From an uncultured Mucilaginibacter sp. (GTDB lineage Bacteria > Bacteroidota > Bacteroidia > Sphingobacteriales > Sphingobacteriaceae), in contig CAITEP010000030.1 in NCBI GenBank assembly GCA_903891475.1, positions 1-64,000 on the forward strand: DNA of 64,000 bases, written 5' to 3'. Below the pieces are notes generated by a model that had not been told where the DNA came from, ran no database searches, and saw nothing but the letters and a program-made list of their open reading frames with translations. Numbering within the stretch: position 1 is the stretch's first letter; each line of letters opens with the position of its first letter. The translations under genes and the position numbers were made by a program. Positions 46,843 to 56,512 of this stretch are shown piece by piece.

Positions 46843-47482
46843 GTCTAATACTACTGAAATAGGTCAGCAGGTTGCTGAATTCCTGCTGCAAATTAAAGCA
46901 ATTAAATTACAACCTAATAATCCATTTACATGGTCATCAGGTTGGAAATCGCCCATATATTGCGATAACCGTATCACCTTATCACATCCTACCATACGTA
47001 CCTACATCAGGCAACAACTAACCGTATTAATTCAGGATATGTTTGGGCCTGTGGGTTGCATAGCCGGCATAGCCACCGCTGGTATTCCACAAGGAGCGTT
47101 AGTGGCGCAGGAATTAGGTTTACCTTTTATTTATGTACGCTCAAAACCCAAAGAACATGGCATGGGTAATTTAATTGAGGGTGATGTTTTAACAGGCAAA
47201 AGGGTGGTGTTGGTAGAAGATACCATCTCGACCGGAAAAAGCAGCCTACAAGCTGTTGATGCTTTACGCGCTGCTGATTATGATGTGGCAGGTCTGGTTG
47301 CCATTTTTACTTATGGCTTTGATATAGCTAACGATAATTTTAAGCAAGCCAATTGCCCATTCGCTACCCTTTCAAATTATCAGGAGTTGATGATTTATGC
47401 CGAAAAAAACCAACTATTTACCAGCAATGAGCTGATGCTCTTGAACGATTGGGTAAAAGACCCGGCAAGCTGGGGTAAATAA
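46841..47482 (+). CDS. pyrE: Orotate phosphoribosyltransferase
   Basis: 213 residues. The PRPP-binding motif is VVLVEDTISTGKSSLQA (about 123-139), and the flexible catalytic loop carries YVRSKPKEHGMGNLIEG. It converts orotate and PRPP to OMP in pyrimidine synthesis. TATTTTTG (46829-46836) lies directly before the start and inside the 5' end of the divergent NUDIX gene, so the promoter must overlap that coding region. Confidence 0.95.
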   Translation: MSNTTEIGQQVAEFLLQIKAIKLQPNNPFTWSSGWKSPIYCDNRITLSHPTIRTYIRQQLTVLIQDMFGPVGCIAGIATAGIPQGALVAQELGLPFIYVRSKPKEHGMGNLIEGDVLTGKRVVLVEDTISTGKSSLQAVDALRAADYDVAGLVAIFTYGFDIANDNFKQANCPFATLSNYQELMIYAEKNQLFTSNELMLLNDWVKDPASWGK

Positions 47483-47539
47483 AACCTAATCTTATTCTTT
47501 TATTTTAATTTCACCATCAATAAAATATTAAGTACCGGG

Positions 47540-47600
47540 TCATCGATTTTTTGATACAATAATACCTTACAGGGGTATTTGTTGTATTAAAAATCGATGA
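47540..47600. repeat. Long imperfect inverted repeat between pyrE and the ABC-F gene
   Basis: TCATCGATTTTT (from 47540) pairs with AAAAATCGATGA (ending 47600), and further in ATACAA and AATACC pair with TTGTAT and GGTATT around a 7-nt loop. It forms a stem of about 25 bp with bulges. It could terminate pyrE or bind a dimeric regulator of the ABC-F gene, whose putative -7 element TATTTTTG is at 47609-47616. Confidence 0.5.
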
Positions 47601-49262
<1,662 letters not shown>

Positions 49263-49425
49263 GGTGGGGTAAATGGTAATCTTTATATATTGCAGTTAAA
49301 GAAATTTAATTTTAGACTGACTATTTGTAATTTAAAGTAATCGGATAATACTTATTAACTTTATTTGCATAAATATGCTAATTAAAGCATATTTATCAAT
49401 TTCTATTACAATTTGGGTATCATTA

Positions 49426-49881
49426 ATGGCAAAAATAAAAATAGGGGACATTTTTGAAATCGTTACCCCAATTGGAAAAGCTTATTTGCATTACATTTTT
49501 AAAGATGAATCAATTGGAGATTTGATAAGAGTTTTACCAGGTATATATGCAGAGAGACCTGCCAGCTTTGAACAGTTAGCTGCTTCTAAAGAACGTTATA
49601 TGATATTTTTTCCTGTATCAGTTGCAAACAAAAGAAAGATAATTGAATTGGTTGGTAACTATCCAACAACTGGTTTTACGAAGCCTGCTTTTATGAGAAC
49701 AGAGCATATAGTAAAAGGGGATTTTTTAGGATGGTTTATTATAAACACGAAAACTTGGCAAAGGGAATTGAAAAAAGAACTTTCATCAGAGCAAAAAGAA
49801 TTATCACCTTGGGGAGTGTGGAATGATACTCTTTTAATTGAAAGGCTTGGTAATAATTGGTCTTTACAAAGTTGGAATTAA
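49426..49881 (+). CDS. Hypothetical protein
   Basis: The frame opens at 49375, but the ATG at 49426 (MAKIKIGDIFEIVTP) makes a sensible soluble protein of 151 residues. GKAYLHYIFKDESIGDLIRVLPG and FFPVSVANKRKIIELVGNYP suggest an immunity-like or small-sensor beta fold, but I do not recognise the family. A single gene in a slightly more AT-rich stretch, with no partner. Confidence 0.55.
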   Translation: MAKIKIGDIFEIVTPIGKAYLHYIFKDESIGDLIRVLPGIYAERPASFEQLAASKERYMIFFPVSVANKRKIIELVGNYPTTGFTKPAFMRTEHIVKGDFLGWFIINTKTWQRELKKELSSEQKELSPWGVWNDTLLIERLGNNWSLQSWN

Positions 49882-50011
49882 TTATAAAGTCGTTTTGCAT
49901 ATTATTGTTTAACCACTGCAAGGATTTATAAAATTTGCTCTTCTTGAATTGATAAATAATGAAACTGCTTTTAAAATACACTCAAAGCTACCTCTGTAAC
50001 CAATTTGAAAA

Positions 50012-50626
50012 TTACGATTGCAGTTTTTTCTCCACTCCACTAATTTCCCCAATAACAACCTCACCACCACGCTTGAAATTAGCCAAAATAACCCCTTTGC
50101 TGGTGGTAACGCTTTCGGTTAGGGTGAAAGTGCGGGGGAAGGCATCATCGCCAAAGAGTTTTTTGCCTTTGCCCAACAGTAGGGGATGTATTTTGAGCCA
50201 AAGCTCGTCCACCAAATCGTGTTTTAATAGCAAGTGCACCAGTTCCGAGCTGCCCCAAATTTTAATGTCGGAGCCCGCTTGTTCTTTTAATTTGATAATA
50301 TCCTCAATACCTGATAGAAACTCCACATTTTGCCAATCGGATTGGTGGCGGGTATTAGAAAGTACATACTTGGTTACCTCATTTATACCCGGCCAATACT
50401 GCCCGTTGGCTGGCCAGTATGGTTCCCAAATTTCAAAAGTTTTGCGGCCTAAAAGCAAGTCGGCAGGCTGCATATGTATCCTGTGCATTTTACTAAAAGC
50501 TTCGTCGCCCAAGGGGGCAACCCAGCCACCATACTTAAAACCACGCGAGGTATCCTCCTGCGGCCCACCCGGCGCCTGTATCACCCCATCCAGCGATAGC
50601 ATGGAGATTACAATAAATTTTCTCAT
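50012..50626 (-). CDS. Dihydrofolate reductase family protein (RibD C-terminal domain)
   Basis: 204 residues. MRKFIVISMLSLDGVIQAPGGPQED opens the DHFR-like fold of the RibD_C family; DLLLGRKTFEIWEPYWP (about 54-70) and IKIWGSSELVHLLLKHDLVDELWLKIHPLLLG (about 121-152) are the other conserved segments. Proteins of this kind (YyaP/YwjB type) probably reduce a pyrazine or pteridine with NADPH, but the substrate is unknown. Monocistronic. Confidence 0.85.
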   Translation of the reverse strand: MRKFIVISMLSLDGVIQAPGGPQEDTSRGFKYGGWVAPLGDEAFSKMHRIHMQPADLLLGRKTFEIWEPYWPANGQYWPGINEVTKYVLSNTRHQSDWQNVEFLSGIEDIIKLKEQAGSDIKIWGSSELVHLLLKHDLVDELWLKIHPLLLGKGKKLFGDDAFPRTFTLTESVTTSKGVILANFKRGGEVVIGEISGVEKKLQS

Positions 50627-50837
50627 AATTGAATAGTAGAATAGCTATGGTTAATCGCTATTATATTAGGGCTAATTTAATTGTTTTGGGCGAATTTGTT
50701 TGGGTTGCATTTTGTAATACAAATAACTACTGATATGCAAATACCCGCATAAGTCTATTTTTTACACTAAAATGCCCATTGTCTATCTAAAAAACCATTC
50801 CTTTGCATCTTTTTCAATTACAAAATAATATTACCAC

Positions 50838-50913
50838 GACTTCGTAGCTCAGTTGGTAGAGCAACAGACTCTTAATCTGTGGGTCCTGAGTTCGAGCCTC
50901 AGCGGGGTCACCA
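50838..50913 (+). tRNA. tRNA-Lys (anticodon CTT)
   Basis: 73 nt plus an encoded CCA (50911-50913). The acceptor strands GACTTCG and CGGGGTC pair with two G-U pairs; the anticodon stem ACAGA/TCTGT carries loop CTCTTAA, so the anticodon is CTT. The T arm holds GTTCGAG. Encoded CCA contrasts with the tRNA-Leu of this window, which has none. Confidence 0.95.
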
Positions 50914-50960
50914 AATAGTAGAAAAGCCACCTTTAGGGTGGCTTTTCTACTATTTGGTGA
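50908..50960. terminator. 24-bp perfect hairpin starting inside the tRNA-Lys 3' end
   Basis: The left arm (50908-50931) begins with the last three tRNA bases and CCA; the right arm (50937-50960) is its perfect reverse complement, with a TTTAG loop. The core (AAAAGCCACC/GGTGGCTTTT) is a typical terminator for both strands, serving tRNA-Lys and the convergent universal stress protein gene. The extension into the mature tRNA is unusual. Confidence 0.75.
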
Positions 50961-50981
50961 AATTGGTAATTAGTTCAAACC

Positions 50982-51785
50982 TTAATCCGGCAAAATTAAT
51001 AGCGGTACAGGGTGGTTATGTAGCATTTTTTGGCTGTTACTGCCTGCAATATGTTCGCCGTATAGTTTATGGTCGTGGTGTATCATCACCAATAAATCGG
51101 CCTTGATACGGGTAATGATTTCAATCAACCAATCCTGTACGTTTCCTGCATCAATCTGACGGATGGTTACCCGTTCGTAATTGAAGTCGTTTTTATAAAG
51201 GTCGAGGTATTTGTCTTGGTTATAAGTCAACTCCTCACCAAAGTGGGTAATGATAATTTCGGCATGTTCAATTTTGGCGATGTCAATCAAAAACTCCACC
51301 GCTTTAGGGTATTTGTTCTTTAAATCGTCGGCAAATACAATGGTTTTAATTGGTTGGTAAGCACCACCATCCGGTATAAACAGGATAGGGCAGCTGATAT
51401 GGTACAGCACATTGTAAGTGTCGGAACCAAACAGGAAGTCGTCTACCGCGTTATTCCCTTTGGAGCCCATAACAATCATATCAACATGATGCTCGCTTAC
51501 CAGTTGCTTTACACTATGACCCAAATCCTCGTTTTTGCTAACCGTCTCAATTCTAACGCTTGCAGCAGCAAATTTTAACAAATCGGCCAGTATGTGTAGC
51601 TTTTCATGGTCGGTTTTTTCCAAATTTGCTGAGTCTGGTGCCTGCGCGTCATCGCCTTCCATATGGTGGGCAATGGCATGGTACAATATTATTTTTGCAT
51701 TTGTTTTTTCAGCAATTTTTAACGCGTAAAAAGCGGCATTTTCGGCCTTTGCCGATAAGTCTGTTAAAACAAGAATGGTTTTCAT
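50982..51785 (-). CDS. Universal stress protein, two tandem Usp domains
   Basis: 267 residues, two Usp domains (about 1-137 and 145-267). MKTILVLTDLSAKAENAAFYAL opens the first, which ends GSKGNNAVDDFLFGSDTYNVL, a near fit to the ATP-binding G-2x-G-9x-G pattern. The second ends with HIAGSNSQKMLHNHPVPLLILP. It is a paralogue of the protein at 27504. It lies just before the 592-residue protein and the cbb3 operon; usp genes are often part of low-oxygen regulons, though no shared operator is visible at this promoter. Confidence 0.88.
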   Translation of the reverse strand: MKTILVLTDLSAKAENAAFYALKIAEKTNAKIILYHAIAHHMEGDDAQAPDSANLEKTDHEKLHILADLLKFAAASVRIETVSKNEDLGHSVKQLVSEHHVDMIVMGSKGNNAVDDFLFGSDTYNVLYHISCPILFIPDGGAYQPIKTIVFADDLKNKYPKAVEFLIDIAKIEHAEIIITHFGEELTYNQDKYLDLYKNDFNYERVTIRQIDAGNVQDWLIEIITRIKADLLVMIHHDHKLYGEHIAGSNSQKMLHNHPVPLLILPD

Positions 51786-51927
51786 ATTATTTGGTTTATG
51801 TTATAAAAATACAATAATTCTTAAACTAGCTACAACAATTAAATTTTATTTTTTGTTCCGCATGCCATCAAATAAGCCAATGCTGATTTAAATTTAAGAA
51901 TAATATCAATCCTACCAAACCCGATTC

Positions 51928-53706
51928 TTAAATCAACATTTTACTTAATTTATTTTCAGAAGCAATCAAATCATCCCAATAATCCTTTATAATGTTAGAT
52001 GCTTGGGCTGGTAAAACCTCAAACAATTGTTTATAATAGCTAATGCCTTCCTCCAATTGCGCTTTAAACTTTATAAGGTTTTTGCGCTTTTTCTCGTTCA
52101 AATCTTTAATATGTGCCTGCATATCGGTTTGCAGGTAATCAATATATAAATTAAGCTCCTTGATAAACATATTGGGTCTTTTAATCTTATCCAGCAAATC
52201 CAATTTCCCGTATATATGTTTCACCATTTCGTCTAAGGTGTAAATCCTTCTAAAATAAGCTAAGTTAGGTCCCGGACAAATGGCAACCGCCTTATTTTCC
52301 TTAGGTTTTATAATATCGTCCTTTATATAAGTGGAAGCGCAAAGCCCTTCACAAAGGCAAATTTTTTCTGTTATATTATTAAACTGTTCCTGATAGTCCT
52401 CTTCTGACAATTCAAGCGTGTTTAACTGGTTTATTTTCAAGTTTTGATACTCTCTGGATGCCAAGCAAATAGGATGCTCCGTAAACTCCGTATTGGTAAC
52501 CAAATATTTTTTTGTACAAGGGCTACCAGGCTTTCCCTTTTGCAGGCGTTCCAACCTTTGTTGATTGCTCGAGCTGCCTTTAAAATTATTAAACAATATG
52601 CCTAAAGGCGATGAATTGCTGATATAAAAATCGTCTTCCTCTGCCTCGGCTAGTAATTTTAACGTATGTTCATCAACATTTGTTACCTCGGGCACCAACA
52701 AAAACGGACTACCCCAACCGGTACCATCCAGATTATAATGCTCCATTAAAAAGCTATTTTCGCTGGCAGTGCCTATGCCTCCTTGAACTGTCAGCAGTTG
52801 CCTTGGGGCGGATGATAAATTGACTCCCCTCTGCAAAAGGGCTGGTTGATAAAGCTGGAAAAGCTCCGCTACCATTTCTTCCCTTTTTTGTTTAAATTCC
52901 TCCAGAATTGGCCCTAGCAAATAGCCATCGGTAGCAAAAGCGTGTCCGCCACAATTTAAGCCCGATTCTACCCTGAATTCATATACCCAAACACCCTTCT
53001 TAGCCAAAAACTTAGCCTGTATAAAAGCCGACCTATAATCACTTACTTTTAAAACAACCTTCTTTTTAAAATTACCTTGTTCATCGGGCAAAAATTGGTC
53101 GAGTGTTTCCAAATAGCTATAAAGCCGTGGGTTCATACCTGCTGATAAAATAACAGACGATACCAAATCGCTCAAGGCGAAGCCACGTAAAGAAGCGATG
53201 GCATCGGTGTTTTCATCCCCAGTTGATTCGCCCGCCTCATTATAATTCATCTTATCCACTTTCGACATGATATTGGCATCGATGGCTCCTAAAGTCATTT
53301 TTGCTCGCAATGCTTGCTGTAGTGCTTGCTTTTCAGCTTCATCGCTCGTAGCTAACATCAAGTCGAATTCCTGTTTTAAAGGCGATTCGGCGGGTAGCAT
53401 TTCAAAATAACGGTAAATATCAGTGCCTTCTTCAAATGGCTCATTTTTTAACGCATTGAATTGTTTTTCAACCTGCTCTTTTACCAAGTTCAAATAAGCT
53501 TTGATACGCTTTGCCCGGTAATCAGGCTCTTTTTTAGTAATCGGAACATACTCACTTTTATTTTCAGTATGGAATTCACGCATTCTTTCTACCAGCTCAT
53601 CATCCACAATTGACATGACGGACGAAATACCGTAGCGCGCAACCTTTAATGGGGTATCAGCAGAATAACCTAATCCTAAAACCGGAATATGAAATGTATG
53701 GCTCAT
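51928..53706 (-). CDS. Nitronate-monooxygenase-like conserved protein of unknown function
   Basis: 592 residues, no signal or membrane segment. The N-terminus FHIPVLGLGYSADTPLKVARYGISSVMSI resembles the first strand and helix of the FMN TIM barrel of nitronate monooxygenases. LNCGGHAFATDG (about 251-262) matches their GGH motif, and TVQGGIGTASEN with WGSPFLLVPEVT (about 314-350) matches the phosphate-binding GGI and GxxFLxxPE segments. An insertion of about 100 residues (60-170) and a C-terminal part with CLCEGLC (near 450) and a long helical tail are not in standard members, so a metal cluster is possible. It is divergent from ccoI and shares a palindromic control site with it. Confidence 0.6.
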   Translation of the reverse strand: MSHTFHIPVLGLGYSADTPLKVARYGISSVMSIVDDELVERMREFHTENKSEYVPITKKEPDYRAKRIKAYLNLVKEQVEKQFNALKNEPFEEGTDIYRYFEMLPAESPLKQEFDLMLATSDEAEKQALQQALRAKMTLGAIDANIMSKVDKMNYNEAGESTGDENTDAIASLRGFALSDLVSSVILSAGMNPRLYSYLETLDQFLPDEQGNFKKKVVLKVSDYRSAFIQAKFLAKKGVWVYEFRVESGLNCGGHAFATDGYLLGPILEEFKQKREEMVAELFQLYQPALLQRGVNLSSAPRQLLTVQGGIGTASENSFLMEHYNLDGTGWGSPFLLVPEVTNVDEHTLKLLAEAEEDDFYISNSSPLGILFNNFKGSSSNQQRLERLQKGKPGSPCTKKYLVTNTEFTEHPICLASREYQNLKINQLNTLELSEEDYQEQFNNITEKICLCEGLCASTYIKDDIIKPKENKAVAICPGPNLAYFRRIYTLDEMVKHIYGKLDLLDKIKRPNMFIKELNLYIDYLQTDMQAHIKDLNEKKRKNLIKFKAQLEEGISYYKQLFEVLPAQASNIIKDYWDDLIASENKLSKMLI

Positions 53707-53791
53707 TATATAATAATTAAAACTAAATAAATAAATCCCTGTTTAGGGTTGCAAATAGATACAAAGCTAGGTATGCCATAACTTAAAAAAC

Positions 53792-53803
53792 TGACCTAGG
53801 TCA
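53792..53803. promoter_or_regulatory. Perfect 12-bp palindrome between divergent genes
   Basis: TGACCTAGGTCA lies 62 bp before the ccoI ATG and 86 bp before the 592-residue gene, flanked by A and T tracts. Size and TGAC/GTCA half-sites fit a CRP/FNR-type dimer, plausible for a cbb3 locus. This is an inference from position and symmetry. Confidence 0.5.
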
Positions 53804-53865
53804 TATTTTAAGCCACTATATATCATTCTTTTTCTTTGGGATTAGGCGCAGTTTTGAATCAAAAT

Positions 53866-56268
53866 ATGTTTCAAAATATGACCGGGAGCACTGTTATTGA
53901 AAAGACCCATTGTTACCATTGTGGCGATGAATGCCTGACAATAGATTATAATTATGACGACAAGCACTTTTGTTGTCATGGTTGCAAAAGTGTGTACCAA
54001 ATATTATCAGCCAATAAATTATGCAGCTATTATAATTTTAACCAGCATCCCGGATCAACACGCAAAACCGAAGAAAAAAGGTTTGATTATTTAAACGAAC
54101 CCGCCATAATAAACGACCTGATTGATTATACAGATGATAAAATAACCATTGTTACCTTTTACATCCCCTATATACATTGCAGTAGCTGTTTGTGGTTGTT
54201 GGAGCAACTAAACAAAATTAACCCGGCAATACATAATTGCAGGGTCGATTTTTTGAAGAAACAACTAAACGTTCGGTTCGACCATCATCAAATAAACCTA
54301 CAGCAATTGGTCATGTTGCTGTACGATATTGGTTACGAACCGCTGATTAGTTTGCAGGATGTTATAAAAAAACAAAACAGCACCGTAAAAGATAATTTAA
54401 TACAAAAGTTAGCGGTTGCTGGTTTTTGTTTTGGCAATGTAATGCTGCTAAGCTTTCCCGAATATTTTGGTTTGAGTGCTTTTGAGCAAACATTCCGTAA
54501 TTTTTTTGGATGGCTTAACATCCTATTTTCATTGCCCGTAGTTTTTTATAGTGGAAGTGGCTATTTTACCTCAGCCTACCATAACCTTAGGAATAAGGTA
54601 TTGAACATCGATTTCCCGCTTGCATTGGGTATTGCCGTTCTGTTTCTACGATCCGTTACCGAAATTTTAACCCATACCGGTGCTGGCTTTGCCGATACTT
54701 TATGTGGATTGGTATTCTTTTTATTGGTTGGCAAGTTTGTTCAAAAAAAGACCTATCACCACATCTCTTTCGAACGTGATTATCGCTCCTTTTTTCCAGT
54801 AGCGGTGCATGTCATAGAGAATGAGCAGGAAAAGCCTATCCCATTGGCAAATCTGCACATCAACCATCGCATAATAATCAGAAACAATGAAATAATACCT
54901 GCCGATTCTATGTTATTAAAAGGGGAGGCCTTGATTGATTTTAGCTTTGTTACCGGCGAGGCCATGCCTGTAAACAAAACCCTTGGCGAAATAATATATG
55001 CGGGTGGCCGCCAAACCGGGGGTGCCATTGAAATGGAGGTGAGAAAGCCAGTTTCGCAAAGCTACCTGACCCAACTTTGGAACAATGAGGCTTTCTCAAA
55101 TAAAAACACCCCTCGCACACAAACCTTTAACGAGAAAATCAGCAAATACTTTACCATAGTGCTGCTGACTATAGCTTTCTCTGCTTTGATATTTTGGATA
55201 CCTACTGATTTAAGACGAGCCATAAACGCTTTTACTGCGGTTTTAATAATTGCCTGCCCTTGTGCGCTTGCGCTGAGTACACCTTTTACCATGTCGGCGG
55301 CCTTGAGCATTTTTGATAAAAACCTTTTTTACCTCAAAAACACAGCAGTGGTGGAGCAAATGGCGGGTATTAATACCATCATATTTGATAAAACCGGAAC
55401 CATTACCAATGGCGACCATAACCATATAAAACTAGAAGCTGTTTTAACCGAATTACAAAAGCAGTTAATTTATAGTGTTTGCGCTAATTCAATGCATCCA
55501 TTATCAAGACTCATTTGTCAATACATTGGCAATATGGATAAGCTCGTGGTAAATGAATTTCAGGAAGTGGTAGGTAAGGGAATGGTGGCAACTATCGGGC
55601 TTGACAAAATCCGCATTGGTAGTGCTAAGTTCATTTTTAATAGAGAAGATGCAAGCTCGAATAAAAGCACTGTCCATTTAATGATGAATGAGCAATACCT
55701 GGGATATTTTTCCTTCGAACATCATTACAGGGATGGCTTGGATAAAATTAGTGATTTGGCAACAAATTATGGTTTATACCTACTCTCGGGCGATAATGAC
55801 CATGAGCAATATGATTTAGTCCGTTTTTTTAAATCGCCTCAAAAAATGCGCTTTAACCAAACACCGCAGGATAAACTAAATTTTGTGGGTGAACTGCAAA
55901 AGGAGGGAAGTAAGGTTATGATGATGGGCGATGGATTAAATGATTCGGGTGCTCTAAAGCAAAGCGACTTAGGCATAGCAGTAACCGACAATTTGAATAA
56001 CTTCTCGCCAGGTAGCGATGCCATTTTGGATGGTAAATCATTCATAAAACTACCCGATTTTCTAAAATTTTCGAAAGATACTGTTAGGGTTATCCACCTT
56101 TCATTTTTAGTGTCACTCACATATAACCTCATTGGTTTAAGCTTTGCGGTTACAGGTAAACTGTCACCCTTAACAGCAGCCATCCTGATGCCATTGAGTA
56201 CTGTAACCATTATATCATTCACCACCGTAGCGGTGCATTTGGCCGCCAAAAAACGAAAACTATTATGA
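53866..56268 (+). CDS. ccoI: Copper-transporting P-type ATPase of cbb3 assembly (CcoI/FixI)
   Basis: The frame opens at a TTG (53836), but the ATG at 53866 is preferred (800 residues). Residue numbers below count from the TTG. A cysteine-rich N-terminal domain (CYHCGDEC 26-33, FCCHGC 45-50) precedes a CXXC metal domain (HCSSC, C115 and C118), eight membrane helices with the ion-binding CPC (474-476), and the phosphorylated DKTGT (518-522). The actuator motif is TGEA where TGES is usual. GDGLND is present near the C-terminus. It exports copper toward the oxidase for CcoN assembly. The stop overlaps ccoS. Confidence 0.93.
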   Translation: MFQNMTGSTVIEKTHCYHCGDECLTIDYNYDDKHFCCHGCKSVYQILSANKLCSYYNFNQHPGSTRKTEEKRFDYLNEPAIINDLIDYTDDKITIVTFYIPYIHCSSCLWLLEQLNKINPAIHNCRVDFLKKQLNVRFDHHQINLQQLVMLLYDIGYEPLISLQDVIKKQNSTVKDNLIQKLAVAGFCFGNVMLLSFPEYFGLSAFEQTFRNFFGWLNILFSLPVVFYSGSGYFTSAYHNLRNKVLNIDFPLALGIAVLFLRSVTEILTHTGAGFADTLCGLVFFLLVGKFVQKKTYHHISFERDYRSFFPVAVHVIENEQEKPIPLANLHINHRIIIRNNEIIPADSMLLKGEALIDFSFVTGEAMPVNKTLGEIIYAGGRQTGGAIEMEVRKPVSQSYLTQLWNNEAFSNKNTPRTQTFNEKISKYFTIVLLTIAFSALIFWIPTDLRRAINAFTAVLIIACPCALALSTPFTMSAALSIFDKNLFYLKNTAVVEQMAGINTIIFDKTGTITNGDHNHIKLEAVLTELQKQLIYSVCANSMHPLSRLICQYIGNMDKLVVNEFQEVVGKGMVATIGLDKIRIGSAKFIFNREDASSNKSTVHLMMNEQYLGYFSFEHHYRDGLDKISDLATNYGLYLLSGDNDHEQYDLVRFFKSPQKMRFNQTPQDKLNFVGELQKEGSKVMMMGDGLNDSGALKQSDLGIAVTDNLNNFSPGSDAILDGKSFIKLPDFLKFSKDTVRVIHLSFLVSLTYNLIGLSFAVTGKLSPLTAAILMPLSTVTIISFTTVAVHLAAKKRKLL

Positions 56269-56426
56269 GTATCATTTATTTTTTAATTGGCTGTAGCGTA
56301 TTTATGGCGCTCATTTTTTTAGGCGCTTTTTTTTGGGCGCAACGAAGCGGACAAAATGATGATTTATATACACCTTCTATCCGAATGCTACTAGATGATG
56401 AAGATATTCCATCACCCAAAAAGTGA
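56265..56426 (+). CDS. ccoS: cbb3 oxidase assembly protein CcoS
   Basis: A 53-residue protein: one N-terminal membrane helix (IIYFLIGCSVFMALIFLGAFFW, about 3-24), then the conserved WAQRSGQNDDLYTPSIRMLLDD, which matches the FixS/CcoS pattern of 'W...GQFDD...' and a terminal acidic tail. It is needed to insert cofactors in CcoN. Its ATG overlaps the ccoI stop (ATGA), and the stop precedes ccoNO by 86 bp. Confidence 0.93.
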   Translation: MSIIYFLIGCSVFMALIFLGAFFWAQRSGQNDDLYTPSIRMLLDDEDIPSPKK

Positions 56427-56512
56427 CTTTTATCACTATAAATCAACAATTCTAATCATTCTATGGGTAAACAATCAACAATAATTTTACACCAGTAAAA
56501 CAATAAACAAAT

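Noticed and set aside
49375..49425. N-terminal signal peptide on the hypothetical protein at 49426
   Set aside because: The hydrophobic stretch before the internal ATG could pass for one, but the downstream protein begins with a normal cytosolic start and the upstream part has no cleavage site.
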